Shown here: piece by piece, positions 49,137-59,898 of the stretch
How the letters are laid out: each line of letters opens with the position of its first letter
How positions within the stretch are numbered: the first letter of the stretch is position 1
Assembly (NCBI GenBank): GCA_025594325.1
Contig: JANHCV010000001.1
Coordinates: forward strand, 4,278,001 to 4,342,000
From: Blastocladiella emersonii ATCC 22665
Lineage: Eukaryota; Blastocladiomycota; Blastocladiomycetes; Blastocladiales; Blastocladiaceae
DNA: 64,000 nucleotides
Direction of reading: 5' to 3'
The notes under the pieces: generated by a model
Seen by the model: the letters and a program-made list of their open reading frames with translations, nothing else
The model's database searches: none
Told to the model about the DNA's origin: nothing
Position numbers and translations under genes: made by a program

Positions 49137-50790
49137 ATGACCATGAAACGATTTTTCGACGACGCGTCGCGCGCGACGGCGACGGTGTCGGTCGCGTCGA
49201 CTTGGCGCAACGAGCGCGTCGTCGTCGTCGACGGCGTCGGCCAGACGGACCCGGTCCGGTTCGCCGAGATGGGGTGCCAGTCGGCGGTCGCCGCGGCCGC
49301 CGAGGTGCAGACCGACAACCCGCATGTCGTCAAGTCGCGCATGAGCAGCGCGGCGGCTGGCTCGGGCGCGCCCGTGAGCTCGACGGGCCGGATGTTCGAC
49401 TTTTCCGGCCTCGCCGCGTTCCTGCAGACGGTGGAGGCGCCCGTGTCGTCCATGCTCATGGAAAACCTCAGGACCGACGCGTTTGATGGTGCGAGGGGTT
49501 GCGCCGAGGTTGACTCCAGGGGTTCTGACATACTTGCGTGTGTATAAAGACTGGATGCAGCGGTTCAACGTCGAGGACGCGGACGGCGGCGCGGACTCGG
49601 ACCCCATGACGCTCGGCGACCTCATCGTTGACACGTCCGTCCCCAAGGACCTGACGCTCGTCGCGACCGACCGTAGTCGAACCGGCAACTCAATCGTTCT
49701 CGCGTACGCCTCGAGCACTGCACTCCTGCGACGTATCATGCTCACCTCCCGCACCACGCGTAGCTACTCGGTCGGTCACCAGTCAGGCGCCGCAGAAGCC
49801 GTGGGCTCACCGTGGTGCACGCACGCCGGCATGGTTTCCGTGTGGCAGGGCGGCAAAAAGACGGCGCGCGTGACGCTAGCGTCGTGCGCCACGTCCGTCG
49901 CGTTCCACCCGGACCAGCCGTCCATCGTCGCGATCGGCATGTGGCCGGGCGACGTGGCCGTGTGGGACACCAACACCGAGTCGCTCGTCTCGGCCGTGTC
50001 CGAGCACAGCCACGGCGACGCGGTCGGGCAGGTCGCGTGGCACGCGGGTAACCTGTGGACCTGTGGCCTGGACGGCGCCATTACGGAATGGCGCTGGCGG
50101 CAAAAGGCGCTCGAGCCGCTGCGCAAGGTCGTGCTCGCCATCTCGTCGCGGACCAAGCTCGGCATCCCGCTGCGCGCGCTCGCGCTGCACCCTGACCCCG
50201 TCTCGAGCATCCTCGTCGCGTCGAGCGTCGTCGGCGACCTCGTGCACATGGACACGCGCCGCATCAAGGCGTACGGGTCCACGCTCGCGGCGGGCCCAAC
50301 GGCCGCGCACTTTCGTTACTCGGGCCACGCGGGCGCCGTCGCGTACCTCGGCTTCAACTCGCACGTCCCGCTGCTCCTCTCGGCAGGCCACGACAAGCGC
50401 ATCAACCTGTACCGCGTCTTCCGCGACACGCCCGTGCACACGGTCCGCACGCCCGACCGCGTGCTCTCGGCCGCGTGGTCGCCGCTGCGGCCCGCCGTGT
50501 TCGCGGCCACGACGCCCGAGTCGGTGCTCCTGTACGATCTCGCGATGCCGCAGCCCAAGTCGCTCATCGGCTCGCTCAAGATGGCGTGTACCGGGCCCGT
50601 CTTCTTCCACCCGTCGCTACCGTTGCTCTACGTCGCCGCCCTCGAGAGCGGGCGGAGCTGCGTGCGCGTGGTCCGACTCGGCGCGACACTCGCTGGCGGG
50701 GACATGGTCGTGCGCCTCAACGACATTGCTGTTCTGAACGCCCTGCTTGGCAGCGTCGATGATGGGTCTCGAGACCCGAGTGATGATTGA
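49137..50790 (+). CDS. Dynein-2 (intraflagellar transport) intermediate chain, WDR34/DYNC2I2-like
   Basis: Exons 49137-49488, 49550-49703 and 49764-50790 (61- and 60-bp introns) give 510 residues. The N-terminal region has two QT-type motifs, GVGQTDP and AEVQTDN, of the kind bound by LC8 dynein light chains. The C-terminal 330 residues form WD40 blades (TSVAFHPDQPSIVAIGMWPGDVAVWD; VGQVAWHAGNLWTCGLDGAITEWRW; LLLSAGHDKRINLYRV; VLSAAWSPLRPAVFAATTPESVLLYD). Retrograde IFT dynein needs this subunit, so the organism very likely builds a flagellum. Cytoplasmic dynein-1 or WDR60 intermediate chains are alternatives, but the short N-terminus and GDVAVWD pattern favour WDR34. Confidence 0.8.
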
Positions 50791-50951
50791 TTCAATGAAA
50801 TCGTGGCAATTGACTTGAAGTTCGTAAGCTGGACGCGTCTCCCACCCGCCAGCATGGCCACCGCGGCGCGCGTGCACCTGAGATCGCACCGTTGCCGTGT
50901 GCTTGTTGCTGCTCCAGCAATCGATGATGGCTATACAGTTGATGAAACGCC

Positions 50952-52680
50952 ATGGATGAGCTCGGTATAGACTACCATTGCCATGCCCGAGACGAATCCA
51001 ACGAGTCTCACTCGCGCCGGCCCACGTAGACCAACTGATCCGCGAGCTCGAGTGCGCGGCGTCTTCGCCCAGCTCGACCGTGACGACGCCCATCTCCGAG
51101 GATGTCGCTGCGCAGTTCGGAGCCACCCTGCAGAACGCGCTCAAGGACCTTCCATCACCGCCAACCGTTCCGGCGACCCTCGACCGCCCCGACTTGATGA
51201 TCCGCCGCGACACGTCGAGCTCCGACATGTCGAAGCGCGGGTCGGTTGCGAGCACGCACCCGGCGTCAGCGGCTCCGGTGGCCGCGGCCCCCATGCCCGA
51301 GGATCGGCGACCTGTACCCGCGCCTGCACCAGAGCCACCCGCGGCTGCGCCGATTGGCTCTCCCGCGCCAGCAAGCTCGGTCGCCGCCGCACCATCGCCA
51401 TCGCCGCCCGTCAAGCTCGACTCGCTCATGGGCCAGCTGCGCGTCATGGCCACGCAGCCGTCGCCCACCACCCCGCACGCGTCGCCTTCGGGCTCGCAGC
51501 CTATCATCAACCACGTCGACACTCGGCTATACGCGGCCGGAATTCCAGTCTCGCCCGCTGTCGCGAGCGCCAGCTTGACTGCGCCACCCCTGTCCGCGCA
51601 GATTGCGCCGTCGCCAGTCGCCACCGACCCTGTATCCCCGATTCTTCCGACGATACGCGCTCCCACCCAAACAACGGTTCCTCAAACCGTTCCTGTCGTC
51701 GCCGTCGGCGCGCCCGTCACGGCCACCGCCCACGAGGGGACCACGCCCATCACGCCGACGGTTCCGTCGGTTCTCCCACACGAACATCACCACCACCATC
51801 ATCATCATCCCGCAGGCAACGTTGCGGCTCCAGTGCACGCGTCGCCCCCGCTCGCTCAACCCGGCGGGGCCGCGCCCGACTCGGGCCCCGACGGCGCGCC
51901 GCCTCGGACGTGCGCCGCGTGCCAGCAGGCGATCGACGGGCCGTACGTGCACGCGCTCGAGCAGTACTGGCACCAGGACCACCTCGTGTGCGGCGTGTGC
52001 CAGATCGTGCTGTCGGCGGCGACCTTCTTCGAGCACGAGGGCGCGCTGTTCTGCCAGGAGCACCACCTCGAGCGCGTCGCGCCACGGTGCGCGTACTGCA
52101 GCGGGGCCATCGCGGAGCGGTGCGTGACGGCGCTCGGCAAGCAGTGGCACCCGGAGCACTTTTTCTGCTCGCAGTGCGGCAAGCCGCTGACGGGCGGCGG
52201 GTTCATGGAGCACGAGGGCAAGGCGTACTGCGAGGACGACTTCTTTGCGCTGTTCAGCCCCAAGTGCGGTGCGTGCGCCAAGCCCGTCATGGCCGACACG
52301 GTCAACGCGCTCGGCCGCGCCTGGCACCCGTCGTGCTTCGTGTGCGGCGAGTGCAAGTCGCCGTTCGTCGCTGGCACCTTCTTCGCGCACGAGGGCATGC
52401 CGTATTGCGAGCTCCACTACCACGCGCGCAAGGGAAGCCTGTGCCCCGGGTGCGAGAAGCCCATTGTCGGCAAGTGCATCAACGCCATGGGCCGCAAGTG
52501 GCACCCCGAGCACTTCGCGTGCAACTACTGCCAAAAGAATCTCAACAAGGTACGCCTTCGGCTGATGCGCTCGGTCTTCGCGGTGACCCTGACCTGTCCG
52601 CGCGCGCCGTGTAGACGCCGTTCAAGGAGAAGGACGCCAAAGCGTACTGCGTGCCGTGCCACACGCGCCTTTACGGGTGA
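50952..52680 (+). CDS. Paxillin-like adaptor with LD motifs and four LIM domains
   Basis: Exons 50952-50964 (13 nt), 51030-52549 and 52615-52680 give 532 residues. Splicing the tiny first exon yields MDELDQLIRELECA, a classical LD motif at the extreme N-terminus. A second, KLDSLMGQLRVMA, lies near residue 160. A Pro-rich stretch and a His run (HEHHHHHHHH) lead to four LIM domains, beginning CAACQQAIDGPYVHALEQYWHQDH, CAYCSGAIAERCVTALGKQWHPEH, CGACAKPVMADTVNALGRAWHPSC and CPGCEKPIVGKCINAMGRKWHPEH. The last is completed by exon 3 (KAYCVPCHTRLYG). Paxillins link adhesion receptors to actin in animals; fungal Pxl1 acts at sites of polarised growth and septation. Four LIMs and N-terminal LD motifs make this closer to the animal layout. 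Confidence 0.92.
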
Positions 52681-52962
52681 TGTGGTAGCTATAGATACAC
52701 TTAGCCTCAGCGTGAGCGACTTATTGGGAGGCCGACCACGATGACCGTCTCGGCGCACAAGAAAAAGACGCGTCGCGACGCGTCGCGTTTTGGTCACGTG
52801 GCAGGTGCGAGACACGGCCAACGCGTGCCCGCTGCGCCGACCCCGCCGAGCTTGTCCGCTGTTCGGCGGGCGTCTTCGCCTCGCCCCTTCCCCGAGAAAG
52901 CACGAACCAGCATTTCATGAATCGTCCCGCCGAATTGTAACTCCCCGAAACGCAACGCCCCG

Positions 52963-54379
52963 ATGCCGCTCGCAACGGTCTGCCTGTCGCTCGAGGGCGA
53001 CGGGGCCCGCTACGCACTCTCCAGCACGCCGTACACGGACCTGCTCGGGCAGCGCATCGCCGGACCCATCCTCGACGACCGCATCCGGCGGCTCTCGGTC
53101 GCGGCCGAGCGGTGGACGCCGTCGCCCATGTTCAACCTGCTGCCGTTCATGGCACCCTGGTTCATGATCTTCCCCGTCCTCGCCGTCACCCACGAGGGCG
53201 CGAACGGTGAGCGAGGCGGCGGTGACGACGACGGCGAGGGCGCCGGATGGACGTTCCTGGTCATCATCTGCACGCTCGCTTTCTTTTTCGCCATGGCCGC
53301 GGGTCCCGTCCACATTCATCGCTCGCTGCTCAAGGTACGCGCAGCATGTTGACCTTCAGTGAAGATGACTAACTCTCACGCTTTATAGCGCCACGAGGCG
53401 GTCAAGGCGCTGCTCACCGAGTTCACGCTGCTCGACGCGTTCCAGTCGGACCGGCACCTCGTCTGGCGCTTCACGCACGACGACAACGACGGGTGGCACT
53501 CGGAGCTGTACGAGACGGTACGCCTCTCCTTCAGTATCTGGAACACGCAGCGATTGACACAATCGGCACGTGTAGACGGTCGAAATCGTCATCCTGTCGC
53601 CGTCCGACTGTGTGGACGAGCACGGCAACGTCGTCTCGCTCGAGGCCATCTTTGCCGCCGCCAACTCGACGCGCGGCATCGCACCGGGCACAGCCGCGGC
53701 CATCCTCGACCCCGACATCGTGCACGACCCGCCGCCGGCGTACGCGGTCATGGCCGCGGCCAGCGAGAAGCCGCCCGAGTACTCGCTAATGCCGTACACG
53801 CTGTTCGACGCCGAGTACGAGCTGCACGCGATCCACTCGGAGCTGCCGCCGTCGAGCAGCGCTGGACTCGCGGCACCTGCTGCCGAGTCGGCCGCCGCGC
53901 GCTCGCGGGCCGGTTCGTCCTCGGAGCACCTCGCCGGCCACGCCCACCACCCGGCGGCCGCAGCGGCCATCATCTCGCGGTCGCGCGTCGGATCGCTCCG
54001 CGTCGAGGAAGCTGCGGAATCGCGCTCCCGCGCCTCGTCGATCCTCAGCGACACGTCGGCGTCGAGCAGCAACTTCGAGGAGGTCGACGTGCGCCAGTTT
54101 GCCCCGCCGCCGCGCTCGTCGAGCCTGTACCACACCCACACGCCGTCGTTGCCGTGGTCCGTCCGCTCGCTCTCGACTGCCGCGCTGTCCACAACCACGG
54201 CCGGCGATGGTCCTTCCCCGTCGACCTCGTCCCCGACCATCGCCGCTCAGCCCGCCACGCTCCAAGCACAATCAACGCCAGCCGTCGCCCTCGACCCAAG
54301 TCGGTCCCCGTCGCTCTCGCCATCGTCGCGGCCCGTGTCGGTCGCCGATTCGTGGGAGATTGACCTCGGCGCCGTTTGA
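52963..54379 (+). CDS. Lineage-specific two-helix membrane protein (intact member of a three-copy family)
   Basis: Exons 52963-53334, 53389-53517 and 53576-54379, all phase 0, give 434 residues. Exon 1 has a start MPLATVCLSLEGDG and two hydrophobic helices (FNLLPFMAPWFMIFPVLAV and WTFLVIICTLAFFFAMAAG) separated by an acidic/Gly loop (GERGGGDDDGEGAG). Exon 2 is a helical cytoplasmic segment (VKALLTEFTLLDAFQSDRHLVWRF). Exon 3 has conserved LSPSDCVDEHGNVVSLEAIF and PPPAYAVMAAASEKPPEYSLMPYTLFDAEYEL, followed by a Ser-rich tail. PPPAY and PPEY resemble PY motifs that recruit NEDD4/Rsp5 WW domains. No known domain was recognised. Two decayed copies lie at 36.2-38.6 kb in the opposite orientation. 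Confidence 0.75.
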
Positions 54380-54717
54380 CCCACCACCACGACCATCATC
54401 ATCTGCCCATCAATCTCACTCTCAATCCTATACCGAACGCACTTGTTTTGTCACACGCCCCCTTGCCTCGCGTCGATCCGCTCGTGGAGGCCCGCAACCC
54501 ATCATTATACTATACCCACCCTACTTCACATCGCGCGAGAAACATGATGCTGCTTTGACCGGCTCATTAGTGGAGTTGGGCGCGGACTCATGTCCAGCTC
54601 GCTCACGTATGTCAAAGGCCATGAACGACGACGCGGCTAGCGCGAAGCACCATCTATAAACAAAGTCTACGACGAGTCTATTCAGGAAAAATGCCGATCG
54701 GCGCGGCTGAAAACCCA
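54380..54717. other. Spacer between convergent genes
   Basis: About 340 bp between stop codons, more AT-rich than surrounding coding sequence (for example ATCATTATACTATACCC near 54500). Presumably both 3' UTRs; no gene seen. Confidence 0.4.
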
Positions 54718-57395
54718 TTAGGGCGACTGGACGGTTCCGTGCCACGACGACAGCAGCCGGGCGACGTCACGTCCCATGGCCACGAGCCGGTCGCGGCCGC
54801 CGAGCGTGGCCACGGACCGCTGCATGGCACCGACGTAATCGAACGAGCACGCGAGCGGGCCCGTGACGCGGTCGCGCTGCGTGAGCTCGACGGCGACCGT
54901 GTACGTCTGGTACCGGACGTTGACCTCCTCGGGCGTGAGCAGGCCGGCCGTGACGAGGTCGAGGTACCCGTAGAAGTTGGTCGTCGCGACCCACCGGCGC
55001 ACGCACGTGTTGAGGGGCGCGACGGCGTCCCCCGCCGCGTACTGGTGCACGAGCTGCGGCGGCGGGAAGTACTCGGCGAGGTCCTCGCGGTACACCCACG
55101 GGTTGGTCGCGGTCAGGTTGTGGCGGAACGCGCGGCCGGGCCACCGCTTCGTGTAGTAGGGCATGAACAGGTGCCGCGGCCACACGGCGTCGGCCGCGAC
55201 GCGGGTCCCGTTGCCGTCGATAGGCGGCTGGCACGGGAGCAGCGGGTGGAACCGCGAAGCGACGGGGAGCCCAGGGATCGCCACCGAGAAGGTGCGCTCG
55301 TCGTCGCCGCGGTTGACCACGGGCACCTCCTTGGACGCGCACACGTACCCGAGCGGGACCGTGGTCCAATTGCGCTGCTCGAGGTCGAACGCCGTCAGGT
55401 TGCGCACGGTGCCGCGGTGGTGCAAGCACGCGCCCGGGTTGCAGAACCCCGGGATCTTGGCCGGGTTCCCGCCCGCCGCCGCGTTCGCGGCCGCCGACGG
55501 CGGCACGCACAGCACCTGCACGCGCGCCGTCGTCACGCGGCTGTCGGCCACGTACATGTACCGCGCCATTTCGGGGGAGGCCAGGTACGCGAGTGGGACC
55601 ACGAGCCACATGGCCGTCGCGACCGCCGTCAGGACCACCTTGAGCCCGAGGAACACGGTGTGCTGGTGCGCCTTGGGCGACCGCCCGCACAGCAGAATGC
55701 GCGTCGCGAACGCCATGAAGAGGTGCGTGCCCATGCGCGCGAGCGAGAAGGACGACAGGACCAGCTTGACGATGGTCAGCGGGTTGGCGTCGTGCGGGCC
55801 GAGGTTGACGAGGACGACCAGCATCATGAGCGAGTCGCGCAGCAGCAGCTGGCCGAGTCCGAGCACCTTGCACCGGTTGATGTCGCCGTTGCTCCACGCC
55901 TCCCACTCGGTGTCGGACAGCCACAGCACGGCGCCCAGCGGGTTGCCGGGGAATCGACGGAACCCGCGCGACACGTCCGTGAGGTGGACGTTGAAGAAGA
56001 CGGCGCCCGCGACCGTGGCGAGCAGTGCCGTGTAGAACATGGAGTAGGCGAGGTCGAGCCCGCCCTCGAACGGCGTCACGAGCGCGTAGCACCCGAAGTG
56101 GTACGTGGCCAGGTACACGAACCCGAGCAGCAGATCCGTCACCTCGAGGCCCAGGAACAGCACGTAGACGAACACGGCCCACTTGCGCGACAGCGGCAGG
56201 TCGGTCCACTCGACCGGCGCCGCGGCGCTGTCAGGCTTGCCGGGACCGGGAGCACCGCCGGCTCCCTTGGTGACGACCTCGGCGGTGCCGAGTGCCTGCT
56301 CGGCCATGGTCGGCGCGCCCGCCGAGCTCACCGAGTCGGATTTGGACAGCGGCGCCGTCTGCATGATGCGCGGGACGTACGGCGGGAGTGGCGCAGTCGG
56401 GCTCGTGGTCGACGCGTAGCCGGGGTACGCGGCGGCCTTGGGCGGAGGCGGGAGGGTCGGGATAGCGGGCGGCGGCGGCATTGAAGACGGCACGGGCGAA
56501 GCCGCCGACCTCGGCGACGTGGTTGCGGACGGATCCATGGTGGGCTGGGGGCTGCCGTTCTCGTTGAGAGACACGTCGCAGAACTCGGTGGTGGCGAGCT
56601 CCTGGGCGAGGGCGCGCAGCGGTTCGTGCTGGAGCGCGTGCGGCGAGCTGCTGGACGCGCGCCGGGAGTGGGTGCCGGCGGCGACGAGCGGGGCGGGGGT
56701 GATGCTCGTCACGGAGGAGGTGCGACGGGGTTCGTGCAGCAGGCGCTCGGGGACGCCGGCCGAAGGTCGACGCGGGTCGAGGGCCGAGCGAGGAACTAGA
56801 GTGAGCGCGAATGAGCAGAATGCCGCGGGAGCCGGCAGAGAGAAGCCGTACCGATGGGCACGGGGCCGTGTGGTGAGGTTGCAGTCGCGGGCGAGTCGAC
56901 AGTTGAGAACTGGGCGAGCGGGTCCTGGCCTGGGGGTACGAGTGACACTTGGTCGTCGCGATTCTCGGCGGCTACACGCGAGTGCTAGTTAGTGCGAGGT
57001 TACGACGACCACGGGGGCAGCGATCAAGTACTCGTTTGATCCGGAAACAGGTAGTCGAGGTCGGGGTCGACGGGCCGCGTCTTGCCAACGTTGGGCAGAG
57101 TCGGCTCGTCGGACTGCAGGACGCCCGGGTTGAAGACGACGGGCGGCGGCGCAATGTCGCTGCTGGCCTGCCAGAGGAGATCGGGCTCCAAGTCGCCGGT
57201 TGACTGCTGCCCGGACGTAGGTCGCGAGAAGCTCGGCGCGCGGGGGCGAGGTCGGAGGGGCACGGGTTCGCTGGCGAGCTCCGAGTCAGAAGCGCCAGCG
57301 CTCTGCGTCGGTTTCGATTCTGTTAAGGGGGCGAGTCAAGCGGGGCTCGAGAGTGCGTGCTGCATGCGATCCGTACCACTCGGTAGTGATGCCAT
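54718..57395 (-). CDS. Orphan multi-pass membrane protein with a Cys-containing, N-glycosylated C-terminal ectodomain
   Basis: Four exons (57395-57377, 57319-57032, 56971-56852, 56795-54718) give 834 residues. About 310 disordered Pro/Ser-rich N-terminal residues are followed by roughly six hydrophobic helices. These include KWAVFVYVLFLGLEVTDLLLG, FYTALLATVAGAVFF, DSLMMLVVLVNLG, LTIVKLVLSSFSLARMGTHL and VVLTAVATAMWLVVPLAYLA. A C-terminal region of about 270 residues has paired cysteines (CVPPS, FCNPGACLHH, CASKE, CQPP, TCVRRW) and NxT sequons (NLT, NWT, NGT, NLT), so it probably faces outside. I do not recognise the family. The three upstream exons were found only by following splice sites; the apparent start at 56712 is a GTG inside exon 4. 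Confidence 0.72.
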
Positions 57396-57748
57396 TTTGC
57401 TTTGAGGGAGAGACGTGGAGTGCGCGCTGTCACCGCGGGCGGGGCCCGTTAGCCCAGCGACGCGCGCGCCGGCAGTCGCGCCCTGAATGGGACGCACGGC
57501 CGACACGCCGACGGTGCCGTGTGGTAAGTCGCGTCGCGGCGGAGCGCGAGACAAGGGAGACAGACGGTGTGAGACGCGAGCCGACGCGTTGCGCCTCGCG
57601 GCCGCGTCCACGCCGTCCCAACGTGATGCTTTCAGCCGAGCTGACTTGTCGTCGGCGCGCCCGTTCGCTTCCTCCTCCCTCCCCGCTTCAACGCAGCTCG
57701 ATGCACGAGCACGCCTCACTCTCCATGCAAACTTGACGCAACACACAC
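57396..57748. promoter_or_regulatory. Divergent intergenic region, orphan membrane protein / Mpe1
   Basis: About 350 bp between divergent starts; no gene supported. Confidence 0.35.
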
Positions 57749-59682
57749 ATGTCGTTCATCCACTACAAGTTCAAGTCGGCCAAGGCGCACGACTCGCTCG
57801 TGGTCGACGGCATGGGCATGTCGGCCTTCGACCTCAAGCGCGAGATTGTGCGGCAGAAGAAGCTGAAGGGCGAGGACTTTGACCTGGTCCTCGTCAACGC
57901 CGAGTCGGGCGACGAGTTCCGCGACGACATGGCCCTCGTCCCGCGCAACTCGTCCATCATCGTCAAGCGCATCCCCGTCCCCGACGCCAAGAAGCGCGGC
58001 ATCCCCGCCGGCACCGCTAAGTACAACACCGACGACCTGCACATGGGCCTGCCCACCATCCCGGCACCCGGCCAGAACGCGCCACAGCAGCAGCAGTACG
58101 GCAACGCGAACGCAAGTCGCACCGGCAGCTACAGCGCGGGCGGCGGCGCCGACCAGGGCATGTCGCGCTACGGCGGTGCAGGTGGCGGGATCCCTGGCCT
58201 CGCGTCCGCGTCGTCCGACTCGATCCCCGGCCTGTCGGGCGTTCCGGGCAGCCGCGGGCCAGGCGCGGCCGACGGCGGGTCCGAGGCCGACCGCATCAAC
58301 GCGGTGCTCAACGAGAACTCGAGCTACTGGCAGGCGACGCAGGACCGCATGGCCAACATGCGGCGCGTGCGGCCCAACTTCCAGGGCGGCCCGGGTGGGC
58401 CGCCGCAGGCGGGCGGGCGACCCGGCGGGTTCCAGCCGCGACAGCCCGGCCAGGGCGGTCCGACGGCCGGGCGCCAGCCACCGCCCAACTACGTGTGCTT
58501 CCGGTGCAACATCAAGGGCCACTTCATCCAGGACTGCCCGACCAACGGCGACGCCACCTTCGACAAGCCCAAGGTCAAGCGCACCACGGGTATCCCGCGC
58601 AGCTTCCTTCGCGAGGTCGACGCGGTGCAGCCGGACGCGTCGGCCGTCATGATCAACCCCGAGGGCAAGTTTGTCCAGTTTGTCAGCAACGAGTGCGTGT
58701 CGCGGGACCCGCTGCGCGCGGTGGTGGAAGGCCGCTCAACTGACCTGCTCCATGTAGCGCCGAGTGGAACCGGATCCAGAGCAAGCTCACGGGCGCGTCG
58801 CACAACGACAACCTCGCCCTCGCCAATGTGCCCGTCACCAAGGAGTACGAGTGCGGCCTGTGCCACAAGCTGCTCAAGGAGGCGACCGAGATGGCGTGCT
58901 GCCGCGCCTTTTACTGCGATGAATGCACGTTGCTCCTCCCTCTTCTCCTCGCGCTCCACCACGACTCGCGCTGCTGCCGCCACGGCGCGCGCCCGAACTC
59001 AGACTCTACGACTCCCGGAACTACCCCTCTTCCGCTCCGAATACAACTCGGTTCTGACTCTCCCCTCCCTCTTGTCTCGCTGCTCTGAACAGGTATCCGG
59101 AACAGCCTCACGTCGGACGGCCCGCTGCACATGACGTGCCCGAACTGCAAGCAGCACGCGACGACCGACCTCGTGCTCCCGAACGAGGCCATGCGCAACC
59201 GCATCCAGCGCTACGTCCGCGAGCAGCTCCAGCGCAGCGGGCCCGGCGGCGGCGGCGGCGGCCACCAAGGTCCCGGGTCCGGGCCCAACTACACGTACGG
59301 CGGCTACAGCTCGGGCGCAGCGTCGCTCCCGCCCGTGCCCATGGGTGGCCCGCGCGTCGGTCCCCGGCCAGGCACCGGCCCGTCGTCGCTCCCGCCCATG
59401 CCGATCCCCGGCGGCCTCCCCGCAGGCATGCGTCCCGCGTTCCAGCGGCCCGGCGGACCGCCCGGCGCTGGCCCTGGTGTCCCGCGGCCAGGTCTGCCCG
59501 GGATCCCGTCGCCGCCACAGTCGCATCACCACGACTCGCCGAGGTACGTTCCGTTGCCCGAGACGCGTCCATGGCCATGGCCACGAGCTCACTCACCGTT
59601 GTGCGCGACGTGTAGCGGCCCCGTCAAGCGACCCGGCGACGACCGCGACGGCGACTACCCGCGGAAGCGTCCCCACCACTAA
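57749..59682 (+). CDS. MPE1: Mpe1/RBBP6-type pre-mRNA 3'-end processing factor (DWNN, zinc knuckle, RING)
   Basis: Exons 57749-58692, 58758-58924, 59093-59543 and 59616-59682 give 542 residues. Domains in order are a DWNN ubiquitin-like fold (MSFIHYKFKSAK through SIIVKRIP, 1-75), a Gly/Gln-rich linker, a CCHC zinc knuckle (CFRCNIKGHFIQDC, about 249-262) and a RING/U-box-like domain from CGLCHKLLKEATEMACC near 346. The RING domain continues over two splice junctions as FYCDEC|IRNSL, MTCPNC. A Pro/Gly-rich tail ends KRPGDDRDGDYPRKRPHH. Mpe1 is a subunit of the cleavage and polyadenylation factor and links RNA sensing to cleavage, in the nucleus. Intron 2 (168 bp) must use a GC donor (GCACGT) to keep the RING intact. 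Confidence 0.93.
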
Positions 59683-59898
59683 GAACTGCGATCCCGTTCT
59701 CATTAAGAAATATCTCTACGGTTGCGGCCATCGTTTAAGTCTTGACGCCTGTTCGGGAAGTGAGTGCGCCGCGGTTCTCCCAAGCCACACCGCTTCGACC
59801 GACCGGCGCCACCGCGGTCTTCAAGGCTCCCTCCCCGCTCTCGCTCCCCTTGCAGCGGCAACGCACCCCACTGGATGAATTACTCGTAGCTCGTTGCA

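Noticed and set aside
49489-49519. 31-bp intron in the dynein-2 gene
   Set aside because: Phase-compatible, but shorter than every other intron here. The alternative acceptor at 49549 gives 61 bp and includes a CTGAC branch site.
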